The notes: generated by a model not told the origin, from the letters alone. 64,000 nt of DNA from Prochlorococcus sp. MIT 1300 (GCF_034092375.1 NZ_CP139302.1:1116001-1180000), one strand, 5' to 3'; shown: positions 9,208 through 18,837, counted from the first letter of the stretch. Made by a program: numbers and translations.

Positions 9208-12200
9208 GCCACCTGGCTTCCAGCCATAAGAACACCGACCAATTCCGGTCGCCCAGCCCTATTAGTATGGGCGGACACTTGGCGAGTTGCGAATCCTTCA
9301 GGGCCAGGGAGCACCCCAGCCCCTCATCCTTTTACACTTAACCCACAAGATCTTCGAGCTTGGCTAACACAAAGAGATCTTCTACCGGATAACATTATTG
9401 ATGCCACAGCTTGTCTCACACTTCCTAGTAGATACGTAAAAACACCAATAAAAACTGACGATTCAACAGAAAATCTTGAATATCTCTGGCAGGGATTCCC
9501 ACTACAAGCGGGAGAACCCATTCCTACAAAGTGTGAGTGGTGGCCCTGGCAAGTAGACGGACTAGCAATTGAAGCCAGTGCGGCTACCACCTGGTTATCC
9601 AAGCTCCCCCTGTCTGGGAATCACCCTGATCTAGGCGATGAATTGCGTTGGTGGAGTCATCTCCAGCGTTGGGCTTTAAGCCTAATTGCGAGGGGGAGAT
9701 GGTTGCCCAAAGTTGAGCTCAGCAGAGGAGAAGGATATCCACACCGAGCCAGATGGGTACCAATACTTAATCGAGAAGAGGACAGGCAAAGGTTAGAAGA
9801 ACTGGCAGCAAAACTACCTCTCGTTGCTACATGTGCTCTCCCATGGAGAGAACCAACTGGTAAAAGAAGTAATCGAACAACAAGGTTACGTCCAGAGGCA
9901 ATGCGAGCAGCTAATCCAGTCGCCTCCTGCCGACCGAGAAGTGGCCGATTAAGGGTAGCCAATCTTTTAGAAGACCTTCTAGACGCACAAATTAGACAAG
10001 GTTTTGAAGTAAATACCAACGGTCTTGATCCTCTCTTGGCAACTTGGCAAGAGGCACTTGGATCTGAAACAGGAGTGCTCACTTTGCCTGACGAAGAAGC
10101 AGAGCGCATCTCAACTGCCAGTCATCACTGGCGTGAAAGTGTCGTAGGCAATGTTGCTCCTGCGCGAGCATGCCTAGAGCTTTTTACTCCAATAGAAGGA
10201 GAAGATCTATGGGAGCTGCGCTTCGCCTTACAAGCTGAAGCAGACCCAACATTAAAAGTTCCAGCGGCTATAGCTTGGGCAGCAGGATCTCAAGTGCTAC
10301 AGCTGGGAGAGATCCGAGTAGAGCAACCAGGAGAAATCCTTTTAGAAGGCATGGGAAGAGCCCTAACCGTGTTCGAACCAATCGAAAGAGGTCTTGATAC
10401 AGCTACGCCAAAATCAATGCAACTAACACCTGCAGAAGCTTTTGTTTTAGTACGAACTGCAGCTAATAAATTAAGGGATGTTGGAGTTGGTGTAGAGCTA
10501 CCGGCAAGCCTTTCTGGTGGTTTAGCCAGTCGCCTTGGCCTGGCAATACAAGCGGAGCTCTCCGAAACATCCATAGGTTTCACCCTAGGCGAAAGTCTTG
10601 AGTGGTCTTGGGAGCTCATGATCGGCGGTGTCAAACTCAATCTCAGAGAATTAGAGCAACTCGCAGAGAAAAAAAGTCCGTTGGTTCGCCACAAAGGTGC
10701 ATGGATCGAATTACGTCCAAATGATTTAAAAAATGCAGAACGTTTTTGCAGCGCCAAGCCCGAGTTAAACCTTGATGACGCTTTAAGGCTCACTGCCACC
10801 GAAGGGGACACTCTGATGCGCCTACCCGTACATCATTTTGAGGCTGGGCCAAGACTCCAAAATGTTTTAGAGCAATATCATCAACAAAAAGCCCCAGACC
10901 CTTTACCTGCCCCAGAAGGATTTTGTGGTCAGCTGAGACCGTATCAAGAGAGAGGATTAGGTTGGCTTGCCTTCTTACATCGTTTTGACCAAGGTGCATG
11001 CTTGGCTGATGACATGGGGCTAGGAAAAACAATTCAGCTCTTGGCGTTCCTACAACATCTCAAAATCGAAAAAGAATTAAAAAGGCCCGTTTTACTCATT
11101 GCTCCAACTTCTGTGCTCACAAACTGGAAGCGAGAAGCACACTCATTTACACCAGAATTGGATGTCAAAGAACACTATGGTTCACGTCGTCCTTCAGACA
11201 CTACATCGCTACATAATGCACTAAAAGGAGTTGACCTTGTATTAACAAGTTATGGCCTCATGCAAAGAGATAGTGAGCTTCTCGAAACAATCGACTGGCA
11301 AGGCATAGTGATTGATGAAGCCCAAGCAATCAAAAACCCTATTGCGAAACAAAGTCAGGCAGCTCGAGATATTGCGAGGCCTCAAAAAAGCAATAGATTC
11401 CGAATAGCTCTTACTGGTACACCAGTAGAAAATCGCGTAAGTGAATTGTGGGCATTAATGAACTTTTTAAATCCTAGGGTTCTTGGTGAAGAGAACTTTT
11501 TTCGACAACGTTATCGGCTCCCAATCGAACAATACGGAGATATGTCATCTTTAAAAGACTTGAAAAGTCGCGTTAGTCCTTTTATTCTTCGACGTTTAAA
11601 AACTGACAAAGCAATTATCTCCGACTTACCCGAAAAAGTGGAACTTAGCGAGTGGGTCGGACTCAGCAAAGAGCAATCACGACTCTATAAGAAAACTGTA
11701 GAAGAAACTCTTGATGCAATTGCGATTGCACCTCGTGGCCAAAGGCATGGCAAGGTACTTGGCCTTTTGACTCGCCTCAAGCAAATTTGCAATCACCCTG
11801 GCTTAGCTCTTAAAGAAGAAGGGGTGAATGATGATTTTGGGTCCCGTTCAGCAAAGTTAGAAAGATTAGAAGAAATTCTCGAAGAAGTCATTGAAGCAGG
11901 AGACAGGGCATTACTATTCACGCAATTTTCCGAATGGGGTCATCTGCTTCAGCAATACCTACAAAAACGATGGGGTTGTGAAGTGCCATTCCTACATGGC
12001 GGCACAAGAAAAGCTGAACGGCAGGCAATGGTTGATCGTTTTCAAGCAGATCCACGAGGACCCCAACTATTTCTGCTTTCCTTAAAGGCAGGAGGTGTTG
12101 GTCTTAATCTCACACGAGCTAGTCATGTTTTTCATATAGATAGATGGTGGAATCCTGCAGTGGAAAACCAAGCCACAGATAGGGCCTATCGTATTGGGCA

Positions 12201-12378
12201 AGTAAATAGGGTAATGGTTCATAAATTCATTACAAGCGGCTCCGTAGAAGAAAAAATTAATCGCATGATTCTGCAGAAATCGCGACTAGCCGAGGACATC
12301 ATCGGCTCAGGAGAAGACTGGCTAGGAAATCTTGGGGTTGATCAATTAAGAGAACTGGTTTCTCTAGAAGAAACCTAA
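9193..12378 (+). CDS. SNF2-family ATPase/helicase (HepA-like)
   Basis: This is a large 1061-residue SWI2/SNF2 protein. The first ~590 residues form a bacterial SNF2-associated region; the ATPase core follows, with Walker A ADDMGLGKT near residue 606, the DEAQ box VIDEAQAIKN near 704-713, ALTGTPVENR, and the C-terminal helicase motif QATDRAYRIGQ near 992. Such proteins translocate on duplex DNA and may remodel protein-DNA complexes or recycle RNA polymerase, but the target is unknown. It is followed after 13 nt by a SWIM zinc-finger gene, a common partnership in cyanobacteria, so the two likely act together and are co-transcribed. Confidence 0.92.
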   Translation: MSLLHATWLPAIRTPTNSGRPALLVWADTWRVANPSGPGSTPAPHPFTLNPQDLRAWLTQRDLLPDNIIDATACLTLPSRYVKTPIKTDDSTENLEYLWQGFPLQAGEPIPTKCEWWPWQVDGLAIEASAATTWLSKLPLSGNHPDLGDELRWWSHLQRWALSLIARGRWLPKVELSRGEGYPHRARWVPILNREEDRQRLEELAAKLPLVATCALPWREPTGKRSNRTTRLRPEAMRAANPVASCRPRSGRLRVANLLEDLLDAQIRQGFEVNTNGLDPLLATWQEALGSETGVLTLPDEEAERISTASHHWRESVVGNVAPARACLELFTPIEGEDLWELRFALQAEADPTLKVPAAIAWAAGSQVLQLGEIRVEQPGEILLEGMGRALTVFEPIERGLDTATPKSMQLTPAEAFVLVRTAANKLRDVGVGVELPASLSGGLASRLGLAIQAELSETSIGFTLGESLEWSWELMIGGVKLNLRELEQLAEKKSPLVRHKGAWIELRPNDLKNAERFCSAKPELNLDDALRLTATEGDTLMRLPVHHFEAGPRLQNVLEQYHQQKAPDPLPAPEGFCGQLRPYQERGLGWLAFLHRFDQGACLADDMGLGKTIQLLAFLQHLKIEKELKRPVLLIAPTSVLTNWKREAHSFTPELDVKEHYGSRRPSDTTSLHNALKGVDLVLTSYGLMQRDSELLETIDWQGIVIDEAQAIKNPIAKQSQAARDIARPQKSNRFRIALTGTPVENRVSELWALMNFLNPRVLGEENFFRQRYRLPIEQYGDMSSLKDLKSRVSPFILRRLKTDKAIISDLPEKVELSEWVGLSKEQSRLYKKTVEETLDAIAIAPRGQRHGKVLGLLTRLKQICNHPGLALKEEGVNDDFGSRSAKLERLEEILEEVIEAGDRALLFTQFSEWGHLLQQYLQKRWGCEVPFLHGGTRKAERQAMVDRFQADPRGPQLFLLSLKAGGVGLNLTRASHVFHIDRWWNPAVENQATDRAYRIGQVNRVMVHKFITSGSVEEKINRMILQKSRLAEDIIGSGEDWLGNLGVDQLRELVSLEET

Positions 12379-12391
12379 AGCAAACAAGCAA

Positions 12392-13288
12392 ATGACTAAT
12401 TCAAACAACAATTCTGAAATTACAACGGCCTTAAGTGAGCAAGGGCTAGGGCAACAGCCATGGTGGGTAGAGCAATGGATGGAACTAATAAATTCCTATC
12501 GTTTCAAAAAGCGATTAGAACGGGCATGGAGCTATGCCAGAGAAGGCAAAGTCACTTCAATTAGATTTGAAGGTCGCAGAGTGCATGGACGGGTCCAGGG
12601 GACTGATGAAGAGCCCTACAAAGTAAAACTCTGGCTTGATGTTCTCAATGATGAGGATTGGAGCTATGTCATAGAAGCTTTAACCCAAAAAGCACGATGG
12701 TCAGCACAACTTTTGGCTGGGATCATGCCCTCAGACATTGAAAGAGCCTTTGCAGCAAGTGGTCGAAGACTGTTCCCTTTCAAACTACAAGAAGTACGAA
12801 GTGAATGCAGTTGTCCTGATAAAGCAAACCCCTGTAAACATATCAGCGCTATATATTTTCTGATGGGTGATCGATTTAGTGAGGATCCATTTGTACTTTT
12901 TCAACTCCGGGGACGAACACGTGCCAAATTAGTTGCAGATCTAGCAGAGTTACGCAGAGCCAAATTGGCAGAGCTTGCCCAATCAACAACGAAGGATTCT
13001 TCAGCTAATGAAAAGTCAATCATTCATCCGGGTGTGCCAAACCAACCCCATCCAGCTGTTATTGAACCCAGTTTATGGTGGCGCTATGAATCCAATCTAA
13101 ATGCGGATCTAGTAGTCATAACACCTGCCCTAGAAGGTGAAACAGGTCTGGACGCTGCTGGAGATTTGCCCCTAGCAGAAGAGCCTCGTTTCCCAAAAGC
13201 ACGGCAACTATTTATAAATCATCTGCGAGAGCAAGGGCAGCAACTTGCTCAGAAAGCAATGCTCCAAGCCATGTCTTCCAGTACCTGA
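12392..13288 (+). CDS. SWIM zinc-finger protein, partner of the SNF2 ATPase
   Basis: A 298-residue protein with a SWIM-type zinc motif C-S-C-P-(x5)-C-K-H beginning at C139. The family uses this CxCxnCxH fold to bind DNA or protein. The N-terminal half (WWVEQWMELINSYRFKKRLE and the following RFEGRRVHGRVQG) is the usual lead-in to the SWIM domain in such proteins. The gene starts 13 nt after the SNF2 stop and ends 1 nt before the next ATG, which points to a three-gene operon. The biochemical role has not been established to my knowledge. Confidence 0.88.
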   Translation: MTNSNNNSEITTALSEQGLGQQPWWVEQWMELINSYRFKKRLERAWSYAREGKVTSIRFEGRRVHGRVQGTDEEPYKVKLWLDVLNDEDWSYVIEALTQKARWSAQLLAGIMPSDIERAFAASGRRLFPFKLQEVRSECSCPDKANPCKHISAIYFLMGDRFSEDPFVLFQLRGRTRAKLVADLAELRRAKLAELAQSTTKDSSANEKSIIHPGVPNQPHPAVIEPSLWWRYESNLNADLVVITPALEGETGLDAAGDLPLAEEPRFPKARQLFINHLREQGQQLAQKAMLQAMSSST

Positions 13289-13289
13289 T

Positions 13290-13769
13290 ATGCCTCCTTG
13301 GCTAACAACTGAAAAACGTCAACTCACACATCATATTTTACAGTCCCACCTCTCGACATTTGGCCATCCATTATTCAAATGCAATTGTGGTAATGATAAC
13401 TATCAGCTACAGAGCCAAGAGCTTTTCACAATGAATATGCCATTAATGGCACATAACATTGATCGCGACCCCCGCCTAATTTACGCCAATGCAGCTGCAT
13501 TGACTCTCTGGTGTAGACAATGGAAAGACATGGTAGGCATGCCTTCAAGGCTTACAGCGCCTGAAAGTGAAACCCAAACCAGAAAACTTGCCCTAGAACA
13601 ATCACTCCACAAGAATGCAAGCAAAAATTACTATGGAATACGAATAGACAGCAGGGGGACGAAATTCACTATTAACAACGCACGTATTTGGACAGTCTGG
13701 GATAATGAAATTAATTTGTTAGGGCAAGCAGCAACTTTTAATGACTGGTCATATCTATATAAACAGTGA
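13290..13769 (+). CDS. MEKHA-domain (PAS-like) protein
   Basis: The 159-residue protein has the MEKHA/PAS-like pattern: LMAHNIDRDPRLIYANAAAL, then LWCRQWKDMVGMPSRLTA, and near the end YYGIRIDSRGTKFTINNA plus a GQAATF stretch. MEKHA is a predicted ligand-binding domain related to PAS, found in plant HD-ZIP III proteins and as stand-alone cyanobacterial proteins; the ligand is unknown. The frame is open upstream to an ATG at 13245, but ATG 13290 lies 1 nt after the SWIM stop and removes a cysteine-rich stretch that is out of character, so 13290 is preferred. Confidence 0.8.
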   Translation: MPPWLTTEKRQLTHHILQSHLSTFGHPLFKCNCGNDNYQLQSQELFTMNMPLMAHNIDRDPRLIYANAAALTLWCRQWKDMVGMPSRLTAPESETQTRKLALEQSLHKNASKNYYGIRIDSRGTKFTINNARIWTVWDNEINLLGQAATFNDWSYLYKQ

Positions 13770-13902
13770 CTACGTCTTTAAGAAGTTGTTTGCCAAAGTT
13801 TTCTAATCGAATAGATACTAAAGCTCGCTGACCTTCCCAACCCAAACGATCAAGAAACCTAAACCCTTTCCCTAAGAAAGCTTGGCTAAGGTAAAAACTG
13901 CT

Positions 13903-13944
13903 CAGAATTGAAGTTCATTCTGAAGGCGATTTTCGCCGCAGAAT
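13903..13944 (+). promoter_or_regulatory. Leader with mutually exclusive hairpins upstream of the TRAP operon
   Basis: Three related six-mers lie in order: CAGAAT (13903-13908), ATTCTG (13917-13922) and CAGAAT (13939-13944). The middle one can pair with either flank. The downstream pairing encloses a GGCG/CGCC inner stem and is the stronger. A purine-rich AAAGGAAAAG sits just before the ATG at 13964. The alternative pairing is seen in the sequence; any attenuation role is inference. Confidence 0.3.
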
Positions 13945-13963
13945 CCAACTAAAAGGAAAAGAC

Positions 13964-15088
13964 ATGAAAAGAAGAGAACTCTTAGGGACTGGTGCAACAG
14001 CAATTACAGCAGCTCTAGGTGCAGGAGTTTTAGGCTCCTGTACTATCCGAAAAAATGACGAGATAAGTGAACCTGGTCGCCCAAAAGTTAAATGGCGTAT
14101 GGCCACTAGCTGGCCTCTATCATTAGATACTATTTATGGAGGCGCAGAAACTATTAGCCAACGGGTCCTTGAACTCAGCGGGGGGGGCTTTCAGATTAAA
14201 CCCTATGCTGCCGGGGAACTAGTTCCTGGTCTAGAAGTTTTAGATGCTGTGCAAGCAGGCTCGGTGGAATGCGGACATACTGCTAGCTACTACTACATAG
14301 GTAAAAATCCTGCTTTTGCATTCGGCACTTCCGTACCATTTGGCCTCACAGCCCAACAACAAAATGCTTGGCTCTATGAAGCTGGTGGCAACACACTACT
14401 TAACAACCTCTACTCAGACTTCGGCGTAATTGGGTTCCCTGCAGGTAACACCGGAGCTCAAATGGGAGGCTGGTTTAAACGAAAGTTAGATGGACTCCAA
14501 TCCTTACAGGGGTTGAAAATGCGTATACCTGGTCTAGGTGGGAAGGTCATGGCCGAGTTAGGCGTGAATGTTCAAGTATTGCCAGGGGGTGAGATATATC
14601 TAGCTCTTGACCGCGGCGCCATAGATGCAGCGGAATGGACGGGTCCATATGACGACGAAAAATTAGGTCTTTATCGAGCAGCTAAGTTCTACTACTACCC
14701 AGGCTGGTGGGAACCAGGACCAACACTCTCAGGACTAGTCAACAAAAAAGCCTGGAACAAACTGCCTAAGGAATATCAAGAAATCTTCATTAGCGCCTGT
14801 TACGAAGCAAACCTCACCATGTTGAGTCGTTACGACAATCTCAATGGTGCTGCTTTACAAAATCTCTTAGCGAAAGGTACAGAACTAGTACCCTACGAAG
14901 ACAGCATTCTGCAAAGTGCTCAAAACGCCTCATATCAAATGTATTCAGATCTAGCCATAAAGAATCAGGACTTTCGCAAAGTCTTTACGGAATGGAAAAA
15001 ATTTCAAAACGAGATCTTTGGCTGGAACCAAATCAATGAATTTTCTTACTCGAGATTTAATTACAAGCTGCCAGAGAACAAACAATGA
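13964..15088 (+). CDS. TRAP transporter substrate-binding protein (DctP/TakP type)
   Basis: A 374-residue extracytoplasmic solute receptor. The N-terminus has a twin arginine (R3, R4), a hydrophobic stretch and GVLGSC with Cys26, so Tat export and lipid anchoring are likely. The mature part carries the DctP-family region GGEIYLALDRGAIDAAEWTG followed by PYDD, which resembles TakP-type receptors for 2-oxo acids. The substrate could therefore be a keto or other carboxylic acid; this is inference from family resemblance. The ATG follows a strong purine-rich ribosome site. It is the first gene of a three-gene TRAP operon and overlaps the next gene by 4 nt. Confidence 0.92.
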   Translation: MKRRELLGTGATAITAALGAGVLGSCTIRKNDEISEPGRPKVKWRMATSWPLSLDTIYGGAETISQRVLELSGGGFQIKPYAAGELVPGLEVLDAVQAGSVECGHTASYYYIGKNPAFAFGTSVPFGLTAQQQNAWLYEAGGNTLLNNLYSDFGVIGFPAGNTGAQMGGWFKRKLDGLQSLQGLKMRIPGLGGKVMAELGVNVQVLPGGEIYLALDRGAIDAAEWTGPYDDEKLGLYRAAKFYYYPGWWEPGPTLSGLVNKKAWNKLPKEYQEIFISACYEANLTMLSRYDNLNGAALQNLLAKGTELVPYEDSILQSAQNASYQMYSDLAIKNQDFRKVFTEWKKFQNEIFGWNQINEFSYSRFNYKLPENKQ

Positions 15089-15633
15089 AACGATGGATTG
15101 ATCTAGCAACTCGAATCGACAACATCAATAAAGCTGCGGCCAAGGTTGCACAATTAGCTGTCCTACTAATGCTTAGCCTCGGACTCTGGAATGTTGTTGG
15201 TCGCTATCTCGGGGTAGCCATAGGAAATAATCTTAGTTCCAATGGATTAATTGAAGGACAGTGGTACTTTTTTGACCTTATTTTTCTGTTGGGAATGGGA
15301 TGGACCTTACAACGGCAAGGTCACGTCAGAGTAGATGTTCTTCAAAGCTATTGGGGCGGTAGACAAAGAGAAAGAAATGAACTTTTTGGCACACTCTTCT
15401 TACTATTACCATTCGCCATTGCCGTAATGGCGCTTTCTATCGAACCTGCTCTACTCTCAATAGCCATCAATGAAGCATCGCCTGATCCAAATGGCTTACC
15501 TCGTTATCTAGTAAAAGTCTTCATTCCTCTTGGCTTCTTTCTTCTAGTGCTACAAGGGATTGCCGAGGCAATTCGTTCATATACAAAAGTTCAAGGACAA
15601 AGCAAGACAGATGAGAGGAGGCACAAAACTTGA
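15085..15633 (+). CDS. TRAP transporter small permease (DctQ type)
   Basis: A 182-residue inner-membrane protein with four hydrophobic segments (about 22-42, 66-77, 101-125 and 148-166). WYFFDLIFLLGMGWTLQRQG followed by HVRVDV is the conserved DctQ stretch. It pairs with the large permease and the periplasmic receptor in sodium-driven uptake. It starts in an ATGA overlap with the receptor gene and ends in a TTGA overlap with the large permease, so all three are translationally coupled. Confidence 0.92.
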   Translation: MKRWIDLATRIDNINKAAAKVAQLAVLLMLSLGLWNVVGRYLGVAIGNNLSSNGLIEGQWYFFDLIFLLGMGWTLQRQGHVRVDVLQSYWGGRQRERNELFGTLFLLLPFAIAVMALSIEPALLSIAINEASPDPNGLPRYLVKVFIPLGFFLLVLQGIAEAIRSYTKVQGQSKTDERRHKT

Positions 15634-17000
15634 TTGAGCTTGAGGCGCTTGGTTATGTGATCAGCTTTGACCCTGTTTTGGTACTGGGTCCAACAATGTT
15701 CTTGGCACTAATAATAGTCCTCTTGACTGGTTATCCCGTGGCATTTTGCCTGGGTGGAGTGGCAGTTTTATTCGCCTTCATAGGCATTGGACTAGGAGTA
15801 ATTGAACCTGTATTTGTGAAAGCCCTACCCCAAAGAATTTTGGGCATTATGGGCAATTTCACGTTGTTAGCGATACCTGCTTTTGTCTTTATGGGATCAA
15901 TGTTAGAAACATCCGGAATAGCTGCAAGACTTCTTGAAAGCATTAGCCAACTACTGGGCAGACTTAAAGGTGGCCTTGCAATTGCAGTAGTTCTTGTAGG
16001 TGCCTTACTTGCAGCGACGACAGGAGTCGTAGCCGCAACGGTAACCACTATGGGATTAATTTCTCTACCTGCAATGTTGAAAGCTGGCTATAACCGATCA
16101 TTAGCAACTGGAGTAATAGCTGCCTCAGGCACCCTTGGCCAAATAATCCCACCAAGCATTGTCCTGGTAGTACTGGGGGATCAACTTGGAATCTCAGTAG
16201 GAGACCTCTTCCTTGGGTCTGTTATCCCTGGGCTAATGATGGCAGGTGCATTTGCAGCCTATGTATTAGTAATTACTGCATTAAAGCCTGAACTAGCTCC
16301 TCAACAAAATTGGGAAGAACTTGGTCAAATCAAATTTCTTGAAGTGCTTCAGACAATCATTCCACCATTAGGGCTAATACTCTTAGTTCTAGGAAGCATA
16401 TTCATAGGAATAGCAACTCCAACCGAAGCAGGCACTTTAGGTGCAATCGGAGCAATATTCCTCGCTGGTCTCAATGGTGGATTCAGTCGTTCAGCTTTAA
16501 CAAAAGTCTGCGACGAAACCGTACGCACTACCTCTATGGTGATGGGCATCTTGCTCGGCTCTACTGCATTCAGTTTGGTCTTTAGAGGGATAGAAGGTGA
16601 TGATTTAATTGCTGAATTATTGCTAAATCTGCCAGGAGGAAAATTGGGATTTATCGCTTTCAGCATGCTAATCATCTTTATTCTTGGCTTCTTCATTGAC
16701 TTCTTTGAAATAGCTTTTATAGCTGTCCCACTACTGCTTCCTACAGCTCGCGAATTACTTGGCCCTGAAGCAATCGTTTGGCTAGGTGTTGTAATTGGCG
16801 CAAACCTACAAACCTCCTTTTTAACGCCTCCCTTCGGATTTGCCCTGTTCTACCTAAGAGGCGTTGCACCTAAATCAATAACTACAAAAGAAATTTATAT
16901 GGGCGCTTTACCATTTGTAGGGCTCCAAGTTGCTGTTCTAATGGTCATTCTCACCTTTCCAGGTCTCGTTAGCTGGCTTCCTAATCTTGCCTACTCTTAA
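15630..17000 (+). CDS. TRAP transporter large permease (DctM type)
   Basis: A 456-residue polytopic membrane protein with about a dozen hydrophobic helices. Family stretches include FLALIIVLLTGYPVAFCLGG, GTLGQIIPPSIVLVVLG and IATPTEAGTLGAIGA, which are DctM hallmarks. It forms the transport channel of the TRAP system. The start is TTG at 15630, inside the stop of the small permease gene. The operon suggests uptake of an organic acid, consistent with limited mixotrophy in marine picocyanobacteria. A 5-bp hairpin (CCACT/AGTGG) lies just after the stop. Confidence 0.93.
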   Translation: MIELEALGYVISFDPVLVLGPTMFLALIIVLLTGYPVAFCLGGVAVLFAFIGIGLGVIEPVFVKALPQRILGIMGNFTLLAIPAFVFMGSMLETSGIAARLLESISQLLGRLKGGLAIAVVLVGALLAATTGVVAATVTTMGLISLPAMLKAGYNRSLATGVIAASGTLGQIIPPSIVLVVLGDQLGISVGDLFLGSVIPGLMMAGAFAAYVLVITALKPELAPQQNWEELGQIKFLEVLQTIIPPLGLILLVLGSIFIGIATPTEAGTLGAIGAIFLAGLNGGFSRSALTKVCDETVRTTSMVMGILLGSTAFSLVFRGIEGDDLIAELLLNLPGGKLGFIAFSMLIIFILGFFIDFFEIAFIAVPLLLPTARELLGPEAIVWLGVVIGANLQTSFLTPPFGFALFYLRGVAPKSITTKEIYMGALPFVGLQVAVLMVILTFPGLVSWLPNLAYS

Positions 17001-17058
17001 AAAAATCCACTTCTAGTGGTCAATATTCCTAGAGTTGACTTATTCAGAGACACAGTCC

Positions 17059-18834
17059 ATGGCAGCTGATCAGCCTGATGCCAAAGTTGCAACGATTAAT
17101 TTAGAGGACAGACTTTCACTACAATATGCTGCCCTTGCAACTGACACTCACACAATAAGGTCCCTGGACTGGGAGCGAAATCGTTTTGATATTGAATTCG
17201 GCTTGCGTAACGGAACTACCTATAACAGCTTCATTGTCCAAGGCGCAAAAACAGCCTTAATAGACACCAGTCACAAAAAATTTGAGTCGGCATGGCTTTC
17301 TCTACTTCTCGAACATTTGGATCCAACTGAAATTGATTACTTAATTGTTAGCCATACTGAGCCTGACCATTCAGGATTAATAGGCAACCTACTAAATTTA
17401 AATCCAAATATTGAAATCGTCGCTTCCAAGGTTGCAATTCAATTTCTAGAGAATCAAATTCACAGGAGTTTTCGCTCTAGAGCTATTAAAAGTGGCGAGG
17501 TACTAGACCTAGGGCAAAACCCTCAAAGCGGCGTGGAGCACTGTTTTGAGTTCATTAGTGCCCCAAACCTTCACTGGCCAGATACAATTTTTTCCTTCGA
17601 TAAAGGAACTGGAATACTTTTTACTTGTGATGCATTTGGCCTCCACTACTGCTCCGATGAACTATTCGACAAAAATCCTGAAGTCATAGCAGCTGATTTC
17701 CGTTTCTATTATGAGTGTCTGATGGGTCCAAACGCCCGTAGTGTTCTGCAAGCATTAAAAAGAGTTGATAAGTTGCCTCAATTATCGATTATCGCTGTAG
17801 GGCACGGACCTATTTTAAAAAACAATATCAATCTATGGCTAAATCAATATCGCGAATGGAGTACCCAACGCAGTAAAGGCGAAAACTATGCAGCTATTTG
17901 TTATCTGAGTCAATACGGTTTCTGTGATCGCCTAAGTCAATCAATTGCTCATGGAATAGGGAAAACTGAAGCACAAGTACAACTAGTTGACCTTAGAGGT
18001 TCTGACCCCCAAGAACTCAGTAGCCTAATCGGAGAAGCAAAAGCAATTGTCGTACCAACCTGGCCAGAAAATCCTAATCCTGATTTACAAAGTTCTATAG
18101 GCACACTTATTGCCGCCTTAAAACCTAGCCAATGGGTAGGCGTTTATGACTCTTATGGCGGTAATGATGAGCCGATTGACTCGATTGCAAGCCAACTCAG
18201 AAAACTTGGCCAAAAAGAGGCTTTCCAAGCACTGAGAGTTAAAGAAACTCCTAATAGCAATACATACCAACGTTTTGAAGAGGCAGGAACTGACCTAGGT
18301 CAGTTACTAACACGTGCCAAGTCAATAGCTCTAATGAAAAGTCTAGATAGTGATCTAGATAAAGCTCTTGGACGTCTTAGTGGAGGTCTATATGTAGTGA
18401 CAGCGAGTCAAGGTAAAAACAAAAGCAAGCGAAGAAGTGCAATGATTGCGAGTTGGGTCAGCCAAGCAAGTTTCAATCCTCCTGGGTTAACAGTTGCAGT
18501 TGCCAAAGACCGTGCAATTGAAACCTTAATGCAAGTAGGAGACAATTTTGTAATCAACGTACTGCGTGAAGACAACTATCAACACTTACTACGCCACTTC
18601 CTAAAGCGCTTCCCACCTGGAGCTGATCGATTTGAAGGAATAAATATTTTAGAAGATGTAGCTCGAGGTGGTCCTATCCTCACCGATGCACTCGCCTACT
18701 TGAATTGTAGGGTTGAACAAAGACTCGAAACCCCAGACCATTGGATAATATATTCAGTTGTCGAGCAAGGTAATGTCGCTGACTCAGAAGCAATTACAGC
18801 CATACATCATCGCAAGGTTGGCAACCACTACTAA
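17059..18834 (+). CDS. flv3: Flavodiiron protein, Flv3 type
   Basis: The 591-residue protein has three domains: a metallo-beta-lactamase-like diiron domain, a flavodoxin-like FMN domain and a C-terminal flavin-reductase domain. This three-domain form is specific to oxygenic phototrophs, where Flv1/Flv3 reduce oxygen to water at the acceptor side of photosystem I. The diiron ligands are intact: H99-T-E101-P-D103-H104, and a later GHGPIL. Intact ligands identify it as Flv3 rather than Flv1. The frame is open to a TTG at 17035, but ATG 17059 is preferred. It is followed 3 nt later by its degenerate partner. Confidence 0.9.
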   Translation: MAADQPDAKVATINLEDRLSLQYAALATDTHTIRSLDWERNRFDIEFGLRNGTTYNSFIVQGAKTALIDTSHKKFESAWLSLLLEHLDPTEIDYLIVSHTEPDHSGLIGNLLNLNPNIEIVASKVAIQFLENQIHRSFRSRAIKSGEVLDLGQNPQSGVEHCFEFISAPNLHWPDTIFSFDKGTGILFTCDAFGLHYCSDELFDKNPEVIAADFRFYYECLMGPNARSVLQALKRVDKLPQLSIIAVGHGPILKNNINLWLNQYREWSTQRSKGENYAAICYLSQYGFCDRLSQSIAHGIGKTEAQVQLVDLRGSDPQELSSLIGEAKAIVVPTWPENPNPDLQSSIGTLIAALKPSQWVGVYDSYGGNDEPIDSIASQLRKLGQKEAFQALRVKETPNSNTYQRFEEAGTDLGQLLTRAKSIALMKSLDSDLDKALGRLSGGLYVVTASQGKNKSKRRSAMIASWVSQASFNPPGLTVAVAKDRAIETLMQVGDNFVINVLREDNYQHLLRHFLKRFPPGADRFEGINILEDVARGGPILTDALAYLNCRVEQRLETPDHWIIYSVVEQGNVADSEAITAIHHRKVGNHY

Positions 18835-18837
18835 ATC

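Noticed and set aside
9657-10811. Two long reverse ORFs inside the SNF2 gene
   Set aside because: They are antisense to a well-supported coding frame and are serine/arginine-rich, as expected for shadows.
12392-13769. Possible frameshift fusing the SWIM and MEKHA proteins
   Set aside because: Each protein has its own domain and a proper start; the overlap in frames comes from an unneeded upstream ATG, and the real gap is 1 nt.
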